Source of the DNA: [Pasteurella] aerogenes
GTDB lineage: Bacteria; Pseudomonadota; Gammaproteobacteria; Enterobacterales; Pasteurellaceae
Assembly: GCA_900637275.1 (NCBI GenBank)
Contig: LR134362.1
Coordinates: forward strand, 1,178,001 to 1,242,000
Reading direction: 5' to 3'
DNA: 64,000 bases
The notes below the pieces were generated by a model. The model did not search any database, was not told the origin of the DNA, and worked only from the letters and a program-made list of their open reading frames with translations. A program made the position numbers and the translations under genes. Positions 43,070 to 51,935 of this stretch are shown one piece after another; positions within the stretch are counted from its first letter, which is position 1; each line of letters starts with the position of its first letter.

Positions 43070-45701
43070 TTCTCCATCAATTAAAAATAAATACGAACAA
43101 ATTCACGCCAAAGTGAAACAAAATAAACGGATTTCACCGTTTTGGTTGTTACCTTTTGTAGCATTTTGTATCGGTGCTATATTGTTTTTCCAAATTATCC
43201 AAGAGCAAGGGATCAATATAAAAATCACCTTTATTAACGGAGACGGAATCGTTGCTAATAAAACCCCAATCCGCTATCAAGGATTGCAAATCGGCGTGGT
43301 TAAAAAGGTCAATTTTACCGAAGATCTTAAACAGGTTGAAGTATTGGCAAGCATCGATCCGGAGGCGAAAACCGTCTTGCGTCAACATACCAAATTCTGG
43401 CTGGTTCGTCCGAGTGCCTCACTTGCTGGAATTTCTGGAATTGATGCTTTAGTATCCGGTAACTATATCACGCTGCAACCGGGTGACGGGGATTCTGAAG
43501 ACGAATTTATTGCGGAAACCGAAGGACCTATTGCCCAATTAAATGACGGGGATTTATTAATTCATTTGCTATCCGATGATTTAGGCTCGATTTCTATTGG
43601 CGCGTCGGTCTATTTCAAAAAAATTCCGGTAGGAAAAATTTATGATTACCGCTTGGTTGAAAATAACAAGGTTGAAATTGATATTGTAATTGACAAAACC
43701 TATGCCAATTACGTTAAACAAGACAGCCACTTTTGGAACATTAGTGGCATGAATACTGATATCAGTTTATCTGGCATCAATATTGATGTGGGCAGCCTTA
43801 ATGCTATCGTACAAGGCGCGGTGGCATTTGATTCGCCAACAGACAGCCAACCTGCAAAAAACAATCAAAAATTTACCCTATACTCTAATTTGCAAGCGGC
43901 AAAACGTGGCGTGCAAATTAACGTGATAATTCCCAATGTCGCAGGTTTGCAAGCCGGAAAAACGGAAGTGTATTCGGAAGATAGCGCTATTGGTGTACTT
44001 TCCGAATTAAGTGCGGTGGAAAATAACGAAGATTTATTACAAGGAAAATTGTTAATCGATCCGAACTTAGGCTATTTATTTAAAGACCAAAGCCAAATTG
44101 TACTGCGTAACAAAAAACTCAGTCTTGGCGATATTACTGACGTGCAAAAAGTGTTACGCGGCGATTATTTCCAAGTGTTACCCGGCGGTGGAGAAAGAAA
44201 AACTGACTTTACCGTTATCAAAGAAAGCGAATGGTTAATAAAACAACCGAATACCTTATTACTAACGCTCAATTCGCCAGAAACCTTTGGTGTTAGCGAA
44301 GGCGAACCGGTTTATTATAACCATATTCAAATAGGGCAAATTATCCGCCAAGATGTCAATGTGGAAGGGGTCAAATTTCAAGTGGGTATTGCTGAACAAT
44401 ATCGTCATTTGATCCATAAAAATACCCTGTTTATCGCGGCTTCCAATTTTGAAGTTAATCTTGGACTTGATGGATTAAAAATCGAAGCCGCTAATCCGGG
44501 AACTTGGTTACAAGGTGGTATTCGCATTATTAATAACGGAAAAAGTCAAGGTGAGGCATTAGAAAATTATCCTCTCTACAGCAGCTTAAGCAACGCAGAA
44601 AATGGCATCACCAATGAAGAAGTTAACGCAGATATTACGCTCACCTCAACCCAACTGCCGAGTATTAACAAAGGATCCGTCGTGCTTTATCGCCAATATG
44701 AAGTCGGCAAAATTCTTGATGTGCGACCGGAAACTGATCATTTTGAAGTAGACGTATTTTTATATCCAAAATACAAAAAATTGTTGACCGACAAAAGTAT
44801 TTTCTGGGTGGAAAGCGCCGCACAAGTTGATATTACGCCAAAAGGCATCAGCATTCAGGCAAGCCCAATCGGACGCTCACTAAAAGGCGCGATCAGTTTT
44901 GATAATACCGGTTCAGGCAAACAAAAAACCTTATATGCTAACGAATTACGCGCAAAATCTGCCGGTCAAGTGATCACATTAACTGCCGATGACGCCTCCA
45001 ATTTAAGCAAGGGCATGAGCTTGCGCTATATGGGCTTAACTGTCGGCGAAGTGGATCAAGTACGCTTAAATAATAACAAAAATGGAATTATTGCGACCGC
45101 ACTTATTCACCCCAATTATATGTCCTTGCTCGCAAAAGACGGTAGTAAGTTCAAGGTGATTTCGCCGCAAATTTCCGCCGGTGGTATCGAAAATTTAGAC
45201 AGTTTATTGCAACCTTATATTGATGTTGAAACTGGCAAAGGAAAATATAAAACCCAATTTAGTTTACAACAATCGGCGCCAACGCCAATAAAATATGGTG
45301 ACGGATTCCCGATCATTTTAGAAACTTCAGATGCCAATAATATCAGTGTCGGATCGCCGATTTTATATCGCGGCGTCGAAGTGGGAACGGTGCGCGAAAT
45401 TAAGTTAAATTCTTTGGGAGACCGCGTATTGGTACATATTGCCATTGCCAATAAATACCAGCATTTGGTGCGCCAAAACTCTGAATTCTGGATTGCCTCC
45501 GGCTATGGCATGGACATCGGTTTCAGCGGCGTGTCCATTAATACCGGCTCAATGCAACAATTGCTGAAAGGCGGAATTTCTTTCTCCACACCATCCGGCA
45601 CAGTAGTTCAGCCGCAAGCCAAAGCGAACCAACGTTTCTTGCTACAAATTAAACAACCGCCAGAAGCGCCTCGCTGGAACTCCGGCGCTATGGCAGAATA
45701 A
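43053..45701 (+). CDS. letB: Lipid transport protein LetB (YebT), seven MCE domains
   Basis: This 882-residue protein has one membrane anchor (about 28-47), followed by seven MCE domains. Each begins with a hydrophobic strand and an NGxGIxxGTPVxYQGxxIGxV-like core: KTPIRYQGLQIGVVKKV, ASVYFKKIPVGKI, KTEVYSEDSAIGVL, EPVYYNHIQIGQI, SVVLYRQYEVGKI, MSLRYMGLTVGEV, SPILYRGVEVGTV. Seven MCE rings make a tunnel that spans the periplasm in E. coli LetB. The length (877 in E. coli) separates it from PqiB (three MCE). The start is at 43053, inside letA. Confidence 0.94.
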   Translation: MTENNNSPSIKNKYEQIHAKVKQNKRISPFWLLPFVAFCIGAILFFQIIQEQGINIKITFINGDGIVANKTPIRYQGLQIGVVKKVNFTEDLKQVEVLASIDPEAKTVLRQHTKFWLVRPSASLAGISGIDALVSGNYITLQPGDGDSEDEFIAETEGPIAQLNDGDLLIHLLSDDLGSISIGASVYFKKIPVGKIYDYRLVENNKVEIDIVIDKTYANYVKQDSHFWNISGMNTDISLSGINIDVGSLNAIVQGAVAFDSPTDSQPAKNNQKFTLYSNLQAAKRGVQINVIIPNVAGLQAGKTEVYSEDSAIGVLSELSAVENNEDLLQGKLLIDPNLGYLFKDQSQIVLRNKKLSLGDITDVQKVLRGDYFQVLPGGGERKTDFTVIKESEWLIKQPNTLLLTLNSPETFGVSEGEPVYYNHIQIGQIIRQDVNVEGVKFQVGIAEQYRHLIHKNTLFIAASNFEVNLGLDGLKIEAANPGTWLQGGIRIINNGKSQGEALENYPLYSSLSNAENGITNEEVNADITLTSTQLPSINKGSVVLYRQYEVGKILDVRPETDHFEVDVFLYPKYKKLLTDKSIFWVESAAQVDITPKGISIQASPIGRSLKGAISFDNTGSGKQKTLYANELRAKSAGQVITLTADDASNLSKGMSLRYMGLTVGEVDQVRLNNNKNGIIATALIHPNYMSLLAKDGSKFKVISPQISAGGIENLDSLLQPYIDVETGKGKYKTQFSLQQSAPTPIKYGDGFPIILETSDANNISVGSPILYRGVEVGTVREIKLNSLGDRVLVHIAIANKYQHLVRQNSEFWIASGYGMDIGFSGVSINTGSMQQLLKGGISFSTPSGTVVQPQAKANQRFLLQIKQPPEAPRWNSGAMAE

Positions 45702-45746
45702 TCAATGATTTGCCAATAAAAAATAGCGCTAAAAACGACCGCACTT

Positions 45747-45775
45747 TAGGGTTTGTTCTCCTTGAACAAACCCTA
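45747..45775 (+). terminator. Terminator after letB
   Basis: TAGGGTTTGTTC and GAACAAACCCTA form a perfect 12-bp stem with a 5-base loop. No T tract follows, so the stop may be leaky or Rho-assisted. A USS lies just before it (about 45738). Confidence 0.6.
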
Positions 45776-45855
45776 ATTCATTCCTTTTGCGGGATTTTTT
45801 TGTTAGAATTTCCCCCAATTTGACTTCTTATTTATCGAAACAATGCACAACTATT

Positions 45856-47754
45856 ATGACAAATAATTATTCAGCGCAAGAAATTACCGTTTTAAAAGAT
45901 TTGGAACCCGTCCAATTACGCCCGGGAATGTACACCGACACCTCGCGCCCAAACCATTTGGGACAAGAAGTTATCGACAACAGCGTTGATGAGGCCTTGG
46001 CGGGTCATGCGACCCATATTCAAGTGATCTTACATCCGGATCAATCCCTTGAGATCATAGATAACGGGCGCGGTATGCCGGTAGATATTCATCCGACAGA
46101 AAAGGTTTCTGGTGTTGAAGTGATTTTGACCAAACTCCATGCGGGCGGAAAATTCTCCAATAAAAATTATGAATTTGCCGGTGGCTTACATGGCGTGGGA
46201 ATTTCAGTAGTCAACGCCTTATCCGAACGCGTGGATATTACCATTAAACGCGATGGGCAAGTGTATAAAATTGCCTTTGAAAATGGCATAAAAGTAGAAG
46301 AATTAACTGTCATTGGTACTTGCGGACGCCGCAATACCGGCACGACCGTACATTTCAAACCTAATCCAAAATATTTTGACAGTGCAAAATTTTCTGTTTC
46401 TCGCTTGCGCCATTTACTGCGTGCCAAAGCGGTATTATGTTCCGGTTTAGAAATCAAATTTATCGATAAAATTAATCAAACTGAAGATGTTTGGTTATAT
46501 CAAGATGGCTTATCCGATTATTTGCAAGAGGCAGTTCAAGATGTGACTACCTTGCCACAAACACCGTTTCTCGGTGAAGTAAAAGGAAGATCTGAAGCCG
46601 CAAGTTGGGCATTATTATGGCTGCTGGAAGGTGGCGAATTGGTCGCGGAAAGCTATGTCAATTTGATCCCGACTATTCAAGGCGGAACCCACGTTAATGG
46701 CTTACGCCAAGGCTTATTGGACGCCATACGCGAATTTTGCGAATTACGAAATTTACTGCCGAAAAATGTCAAATTAACTGCTGATGATATTTGGGATCGC
46801 TGTGCCTATGTATTGAGTGTCAAAATGCACGATCCCCAATTTGCCGGTCAAACTAAAGAGCGCTTGTCTTCTCGACAAAGTGCAGTATTTGTCAGCGGTG
46901 TGGTCAAAGATTCATTTAGCATTTGGCTAAGTCAACATATTCCCGAAGCGGAAGAATTGGCAAAAATGGCTATAAGTTCCGCTGAACGTCGGTTACGTGC
47001 GGCAAAAAAAGTAGTGCGTAAAAAATTAGTCAGCGGACCAGCATTACCGGGCAAATTAGCAGACTGTAGTCAACAGGATTTGGAAAAAACCGAGCTATTT
47101 TTAGTAGAAGGAGATTCTGCCGGCGGCTCTGCAAAACAAGCGCGCGATCGTGAATATCAAGCGATTTTGCCGCTACGTGGAAAAATTTTAAATACTTGGG
47201 AAGTCTCCGCCGACCAAGTATTGGGTTCGCAAGAAGTGCATGATATTGCAGTGGCGCTTGGTATCGATCCGGATAGCGATGATTTATCACAATTGCGTTA
47301 TGGTAAAGTTTGTATTCTCGCTGATGCGGATTCTGACGGACTACATATTGCCACCCTACTTTGCGCCCTCTTTTTGCGCCACTTCCCGAAATTAGTGCAA
47401 GATGGCCATGTCTATGTTGCCATGCCGCCACTTTATCGTATTGACGTGGGCAATGATGTTTTCTATGCCTTAGATGAAAGCGAAAAAGAAGGCATCTTGG
47501 AACGCTTGAAAACGAAAAAAGGCAAACCGAACGTACAGCGTTTTAAAGGATTAGGGGAAATGAACCCAAGTCAATTGCGCGAAACCACCATGGATCCGAA
47601 TACCCGTCGTTTGGTGCAACTGACCTTTGACGCTGCGGAAGAACAAAAAACCGAAACCTTTGAGTTAATGGATATGTTGCTGGCGAAAAAACGCTCGGAA
47701 GATCGTAAAAATTGGCTGCAAACCAAAGGGGATCAAGTGGAATTAAGTGTTTAA
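45856..47754 (+). CDS. parE: Topoisomerase IV subunit B
   Basis: This 632-residue ATPase subunit has the GHKL domain (DNSVDEALAG, DNGRGMPVDIHP, GGLHGVGISVVNALS) and the Toprim domain (EGDSAGGSAKQARDR, ILADADSDGLHIATL). The start at 45856 (MTNNYSAQEITVLKDLEPVQ) equals the E. coli start; the longer frame from 45787 is not needed. The quinolone-region stretch LRGKILNTWEVSADQVLGSQE keeps the Leu and Ser residues of susceptible E. coli. It is 44 bases from parC. Confidence 0.98.
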   Translation: MTNNYSAQEITVLKDLEPVQLRPGMYTDTSRPNHLGQEVIDNSVDEALAGHATHIQVILHPDQSLEIIDNGRGMPVDIHPTEKVSGVEVILTKLHAGGKFSNKNYEFAGGLHGVGISVVNALSERVDITIKRDGQVYKIAFENGIKVEELTVIGTCGRRNTGTTVHFKPNPKYFDSAKFSVSRLRHLLRAKAVLCSGLEIKFIDKINQTEDVWLYQDGLSDYLQEAVQDVTTLPQTPFLGEVKGRSEAASWALLWLLEGGELVAESYVNLIPTIQGGTHVNGLRQGLLDAIREFCELRNLLPKNVKLTADDIWDRCAYVLSVKMHDPQFAGQTKERLSSRQSAVFVSGVVKDSFSIWLSQHIPEAEELAKMAISSAERRLRAAKKVVRKKLVSGPALPGKLADCSQQDLEKTELFLVEGDSAGGSAKQARDREYQAILPLRGKILNTWEVSADQVLGSQEVHDIAVALGIDPDSDDLSQLRYGKVCILADADSDGLHIATLLCALFLRHFPKLVQDGHVYVAMPPLYRIDVGNDVFYALDESEKEGILERLKTKKGKPNVQRFKGLGEMNPSQLRETTMDPNTRRLVQLTFDAAEEQKTETFELMDMLLAKKRSEDRKNWLQTKGDQVELSV

Positions 47755-47798
47755 AGCGCGGTCATTTTTTTATCAATTTTATTAACTAAGTCAATGTA

Positions 47799-50051
47799 AT
47801 GAAAAATAATATTAACTACGAAGGCATCGAGCAAATGCCACTACGCACATTCACTGAAAGTGCTTATCTGAACTACTCAATGTACGTCATTATGGATCGG
47901 GCGCTACCTTTTATCGGCGACGGATTGAAACCGGTACAACGCCGCATTGTGTACGCTATGTCCGAGCTAGGCTTAAACGCCAGCGCCAAATATAAAAAAT
48001 CGGCGCGTACCGTGGGGGATGTTTTGGGTAAATTCCATCCGCATGGTGATACCGCTTGTTATGAAGCGATGGTGTTGATGGCACAACCTTTTTCTTACCG
48101 TTATCCATTAGTTGATGGACAAGGAAACTGGGGGGCGCCGGATGATCCAAAATCGTTTGCGGCAATGCGTTATACGGAATCTCGTCTGTCAAAAATTTCT
48201 GAAATTTTACTGTCTGAATTAGGGCAAGGAACCGTGAATTATCAGCCGAATTTCGACGGAACTCTCGAAGAACCGCAATATCTTCCAGCTCGTTTACCAC
48301 ATATTTTATTAAACGGAACCACCGGTATTGCCGTCGGTATGGCAACAGATATTCCACCGCATAATATTAACGAAGTGGCGGATGCTGCAGTGATGTTATT
48401 GGATAATCCTCATGCAAAATTAGACGATTTAATGACCGCACTTCAAGGTCCGGACTATCCGACTGAAGCGGAAATTATCTCACCAAAAGAAGATATCCGT
48501 AAAATTTATGAACAAGGTCGCGGTTCAATTAAAATGCGTGCGGTGTGGAAAAAAGAAGATGGCGAAATTGTGATTACCGCTCTCCCCCATCAAGCCTCGC
48601 CATCCAAAATTATTGCGCAAATCGCCGAACAAATGACTGCGAAAAAATTACCGATGGTGGAAGATTTGCGCGATGAAGCAGATCATGAAAATCCGGTACG
48701 CATTGTAATCGTTCCACGTTCCAATCGAGTGGATACCGATCTGCTGATGGCGCATTTATTTGCCACCACCGATTTAGAAAAAAGTTATCGGGTCAATATG
48801 AACATGATCGGGTTAGACGGAAAACCTGCGGTGAAAAATCTCGTGCAAATTTTAACCGAATGGTTGGAGTTCCGCCGCACCACTGTCACCCGTCGTTTAC
48901 AATACCGATTGGATAAAGTATTGGCACGCTTACATATTTTGCAAGGTTTATTGATTGCCTTTTTAAATATTGATGAAGTCATTGAGATTATCCGCAATGA
49001 AGATAAGCCGAAAGACGTATTAATGGCACGTTTCCAGTTAACGGATGAACAGGCAGAAGCCATTTTAAACTTGCGCTTACGTCAGTTAGCCAAATTGGAA
49101 GAACACGAATTGCGAGCGGAACAAGATAAATTAGTGCAAGAACGCGACAGTTTAACGCAAATTTTATCCTCAGAAAAACGCCTTAATACGTTGATTAAAA
49201 AAGAAATTCAACAAGACGCTAAAACCTTCGCTAGCCCGCGCTTATCGCCGATTGTCGAACGCGCTGAAGCGAAAGCAATTTCTGAAAATGAAATGACACC
49301 GGCAGAACCGGTTACAGTAGTCTTGTCTGAAATGGGTTGGGTGCGCTGCGCCAAAGGACATGATATTGATGCGGTAGGATTAAGCTACAAAACCGGCGAT
49401 AATTATTTGGCGCACGCTTGTGGAAAAAGTAATCAACCAGTGGTTTTTATCGACAGCACCGGTCGCAGCTATGCCCTTGACCCATTGTCATTACCTTCTG
49501 CTCGTTCGCAAGGAGAACCCTTATCTAGCAAACTGAGCTTGCCGCTTGGCGCCAGTGTGGAACAGGTGTTAATTGAAAATGAAGATCAGGCATTATTGAT
49601 GGCATCCGATGCCGGATACGGTTTTATTTGCCAATTTAGCGATTTGATCGCACGCAATAAAGCGGGCAAGGCAGTGATTAGCTTGCCAGAAAATGCCAAA
49701 GTATTAACGCCACTTGCGATTACCAATAAAGCAGATTTATTAGTCGCCATTACGTCTGCCGGTAGAATGCTCATTTTTCCAGTACAAGATTTGCCAGCTC
49801 TTGCGAAAGGAAAAGGCAACAAAATTGTTACCATTCCGCCCGCATCGGCAAAAGCGCGCGAAGAACTGTTAAGCAAATTATTACTTATCAGCGAAAACGC
49901 CTCATTAGTGTTCCATTCCGGCAAACGCAAAATCACGCTCAAAGCAGAGGATTTGCAAAAATTCCGTGCTGAACGTGGACGCAAAGGCAGCAGTTTGCCG
50001 CGCGGTTTGCATAGCAATGTTGAAATTGAGGTGATTGAGCCGGAAAATTAG
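47799..50051 (+). CDS. parC: Topoisomerase IV subunit A
   Basis: This 750-residue DNA-cleaving subunit unlinks replicated chromosomes with ParE. The catalytic Tyr is in FAAMRYTESRL (about residue 125). The QRDR is HPHGDTACYEAMV at 80-92, with Thr85 at the position of E. coli Ser80 and Glu89 kept. A C-terminal beta-pinwheel follows from about residue 500. A partial GC-rich repeat, GACCGCAC...GTGCGGT, lies in the gap to tsaE. Confidence 0.97.
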   Translation: MKNNINYEGIEQMPLRTFTESAYLNYSMYVIMDRALPFIGDGLKPVQRRIVYAMSELGLNASAKYKKSARTVGDVLGKFHPHGDTACYEAMVLMAQPFSYRYPLVDGQGNWGAPDDPKSFAAMRYTESRLSKISEILLSELGQGTVNYQPNFDGTLEEPQYLPARLPHILLNGTTGIAVGMATDIPPHNINEVADAAVMLLDNPHAKLDDLMTALQGPDYPTEAEIISPKEDIRKIYEQGRGSIKMRAVWKKEDGEIVITALPHQASPSKIIAQIAEQMTAKKLPMVEDLRDEADHENPVRIVIVPRSNRVDTDLLMAHLFATTDLEKSYRVNMNMIGLDGKPAVKNLVQILTEWLEFRRTTVTRRLQYRLDKVLARLHILQGLLIAFLNIDEVIEIIRNEDKPKDVLMARFQLTDEQAEAILNLRLRQLAKLEEHELRAEQDKLVQERDSLTQILSSEKRLNTLIKKEIQQDAKTFASPRLSPIVERAEAKAISENEMTPAEPVTVVLSEMGWVRCAKGHDIDAVGLSYKTGDNYLAHACGKSNQPVVFIDSTGRSYALDPLSLPSARSQGEPLSSKLSLPLGASVEQVLIENEDQALLMASDAGYGFICQFSDLIARNKAGKAVISLPENAKVLTPLAITNKADLLVAITSAGRMLIFPVQDLPALAKGKGNKIVTIPPASAKAREELLSKLLLISENASLVFHSGKRKITLKAEDLQKFRAERGRKGSSLPRGLHSNVEIEVIEPEN

Positions 50052-50150
50052 CAAAAATTGCTAAAATAGAGAAAATTGACCGCACGGAATTGTGACAGAA
50101 ACGTTAAAAGTGCGGTACAATTTAAGCACGTTTTTACAGCAAAAAAGAAG

Positions 50151-50630
50151 ATGACTACATTAACTTATACTAAGTTTATTTCTGATGAAATTACCATGGG
50201 GCGTTTTGGCGCAAAGCTGATGCAATCGCTCCTTAACGTGCCGACAGAGAAAGGGATCGTGATTTATTTAAATGGTGATTTAGGCGCCGGAAAAACCACA
50301 TTGACACGCGGTATGATTCAAGGATTAGGTTATGAGGGCAAGGTAAAAAGCCCGACTTACACGCTTGTCGAGGAATATCACTTACGCGGAAAACAGATTT
50401 ACCATTTTGATTTATATCGCCTAAGCGATCCGGAAGAATTAGAATTTATGGGCATTCGTGATTATTTTAATGTAAATAGTATTTGTTTGATCGAATGGGC
50501 AGAAAAAGGCAATGGCTTATTGTCTCATCCTGATTTGCTGATTAATATTGACTATGCTGACGATGCTCGAACAATTGAACTGGTTGCCCAAAGCCCGCAA
50601 GGCGAAGAATTGATTCGGCAACTTTCTTAA
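50151..50630 (+). CDS. tsaE: tRNA t6A synthesis ATPase TsaE
   Basis: This 159-residue ATPase is needed with TsaB, TsaC and TsaD for N6-threonylcarbamoyladenosine at A37 of ANN-reading tRNAs. The Walker A motif GDLGAGKTTLTRG is at about 43-55, with SPTYTLVEEY and FDLYRLSDPEELEFMGIRDY following. The ATG at 50151 is chosen; the frame begins at 50076, but that part contains USS-like sequence and lacks family similarity. amiB follows after 27 bases. Confidence 0.95.
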   Translation: MTTLTYTKFISDEITMGRFGAKLMQSLLNVPTEKGIVIYLNGDLGAGKTTLTRGMIQGLGYEGKVKSPTYTLVEEYHLRGKQIYHFDLYRLSDPEELEFMGIRDYFNVNSICLIEWAEKGNGLLSHPDLLINIDYADDARTIELVAQSPQGEELIRQLS

Positions 50631-50657
50631 TTTATTTTTAACCAACAACAAAAACCA

Positions 50658-51926
50658 ATGCGCAAATTAAACCGTTTTATTTTTACTTTTTTATGTGTTT
50701 TGTTCGCCTTGCCTGCTATGGCGAATGTATGGACAATTGCGATTGACCCTGGTCATGGCGGCAGAGACCCCGGTGCCATTAGTCGCAATTTAAAAATTTA
50801 CGAAAAAAATGTCACCTTATCCGTTGCCAAAGAATTAAAAGCCTTATTGGATAAAGATCCTAATTTCCATGCCGTATTAACGCGCAGCGGTGATTATTAT
50901 ATTTCCGTGCCGGAACGCTCAGAAATTGCACGCAAACGTAAAGCTAACTATCTTATTTCCATCCATGCCGATTCCTCCGCATCCAGCAGCCTACGCGGTG
51001 CGTCAGTTTGGGTATTGTCCAATCGTCGCGCCAATGACGAAATGGGACAATGGCTGGAAGATCATGAAAAACGCTCCGAATTATTGGGTGGTGCAGGCAA
51101 TGTATTGGCATCGCATCATGAAAAATATTTAGATCAAACTGTATTGGATTTGCAATTTGGGCATAGCCAACGTGTTGGTTATGAACTTGGCAATATCGTG
51201 TTACGTCGTTTTGCCACTATCACCACCTTAAGTCGCAGAACGCCACAACACGCCAGTTTAGGCGTCCTACGCTCGCCGGATATTCCGTCAATTTTGGTTG
51301 AAACGGGCTTTTTATCCAATGCTGATGAGGAGAAAAAATTAAATACCTTGACTTATCGCAGGCAAATTGCGCGTATTATTTATGAAAGTTTAGTGGATTA
51401 TCGCAACCGCGTTATCAAATCTGAACCGTTGATTGCACGTAACAGCAGTAAATCTTCGGCGAAAACAGAAACTTCACTTTCTGTCAACGATAGCGGCATT
51501 CGCCACAAAGTCAAATCCGGCGAAACCTTAGGGGGACTAGCGGTTAAATATAAAGTGAAATCAGATGATATTGTGGCATTAAATCATTTAAAACGCCGCG
51601 AATTATGGATTGGTGAAACCATCAAAATTCCGGGTGATGCTAAAAATACGGTGACAAAATCCAATAACAAAGAAAGCGCGAATACGCCATCCGACAAAAA
51701 AGGCAATAAAAAAGACAATAAAAAGGAAAGTAACAAAGATAGCAAAACAGCGAATACCAAAAACAATAAAGACGCCATTCCGAAATACCATACGATCCAA
51801 AAAGATCAAACATTATACGCGGTATCTCGAGAATATAATATTCCGATAAATCAACTATTTAAACTTAATCCAAAATTAAAAAACGGGAAAGTTATCGTCG
51901 GACAAAAAGTCCAACTACATGAATAG
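50658..51926 (+). CDS. amiB: N-acetylmuramoyl-L-alanine amidase AmiB with two LysM domains
   Basis: This 422-residue periplasmic amidase cleaves peptide stems during cell separation. Signal peptide 1-22 (ending AMA) is followed by the Amidase_3 domain: IAIDPGHGGRDPGAI (zinc His), the zinc Glu in IYEKNVTLSVAKEL, and ISIHADSS, ending VETGFLSNADEE. Two LysM repeats follow: HKVKSGETLGGLAVKYKVKS (about 278) and YHTIQKDQTLYAVSREYNIP (about 377). Between them is a low-complexity Lys/Asn/Ser linker (residues about 330-375). Confidence 0.95.
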   Translation: MRKLNRFIFTFLCVLFALPAMANVWTIAIDPGHGGRDPGAISRNLKIYEKNVTLSVAKELKALLDKDPNFHAVLTRSGDYYISVPERSEIARKRKANYLISIHADSSASSSLRGASVWVLSNRRANDEMGQWLEDHEKRSELLGGAGNVLASHHEKYLDQTVLDLQFGHSQRVGYELGNIVLRRFATITTLSRRTPQHASLGVLRSPDIPSILVETGFLSNADEEKKLNTLTYRRQIARIIYESLVDYRNRVIKSEPLIARNSSKSSAKTETSLSVNDSGIRHKVKSGETLGGLAVKYKVKSDDIVALNHLKRRELWIGETIKIPGDAKNTVTKSNNKESANTPSDKKGNKKDNKKESNKDSKTANTKNNKDAIPKYHTIQKDQTLYAVSREYNIPINQLFKLNPKLKNGKVIVGQKVQLHE

Positions 51927-51935
51927 GAAATATCA

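Noticed and set aside
50087..50116. Terminator in the parC-tsaE gap
   Set aside because: GACCGCAC and GTGCGGT are separated by about 20 bases and there is no T tract; the stem is too weak to call.
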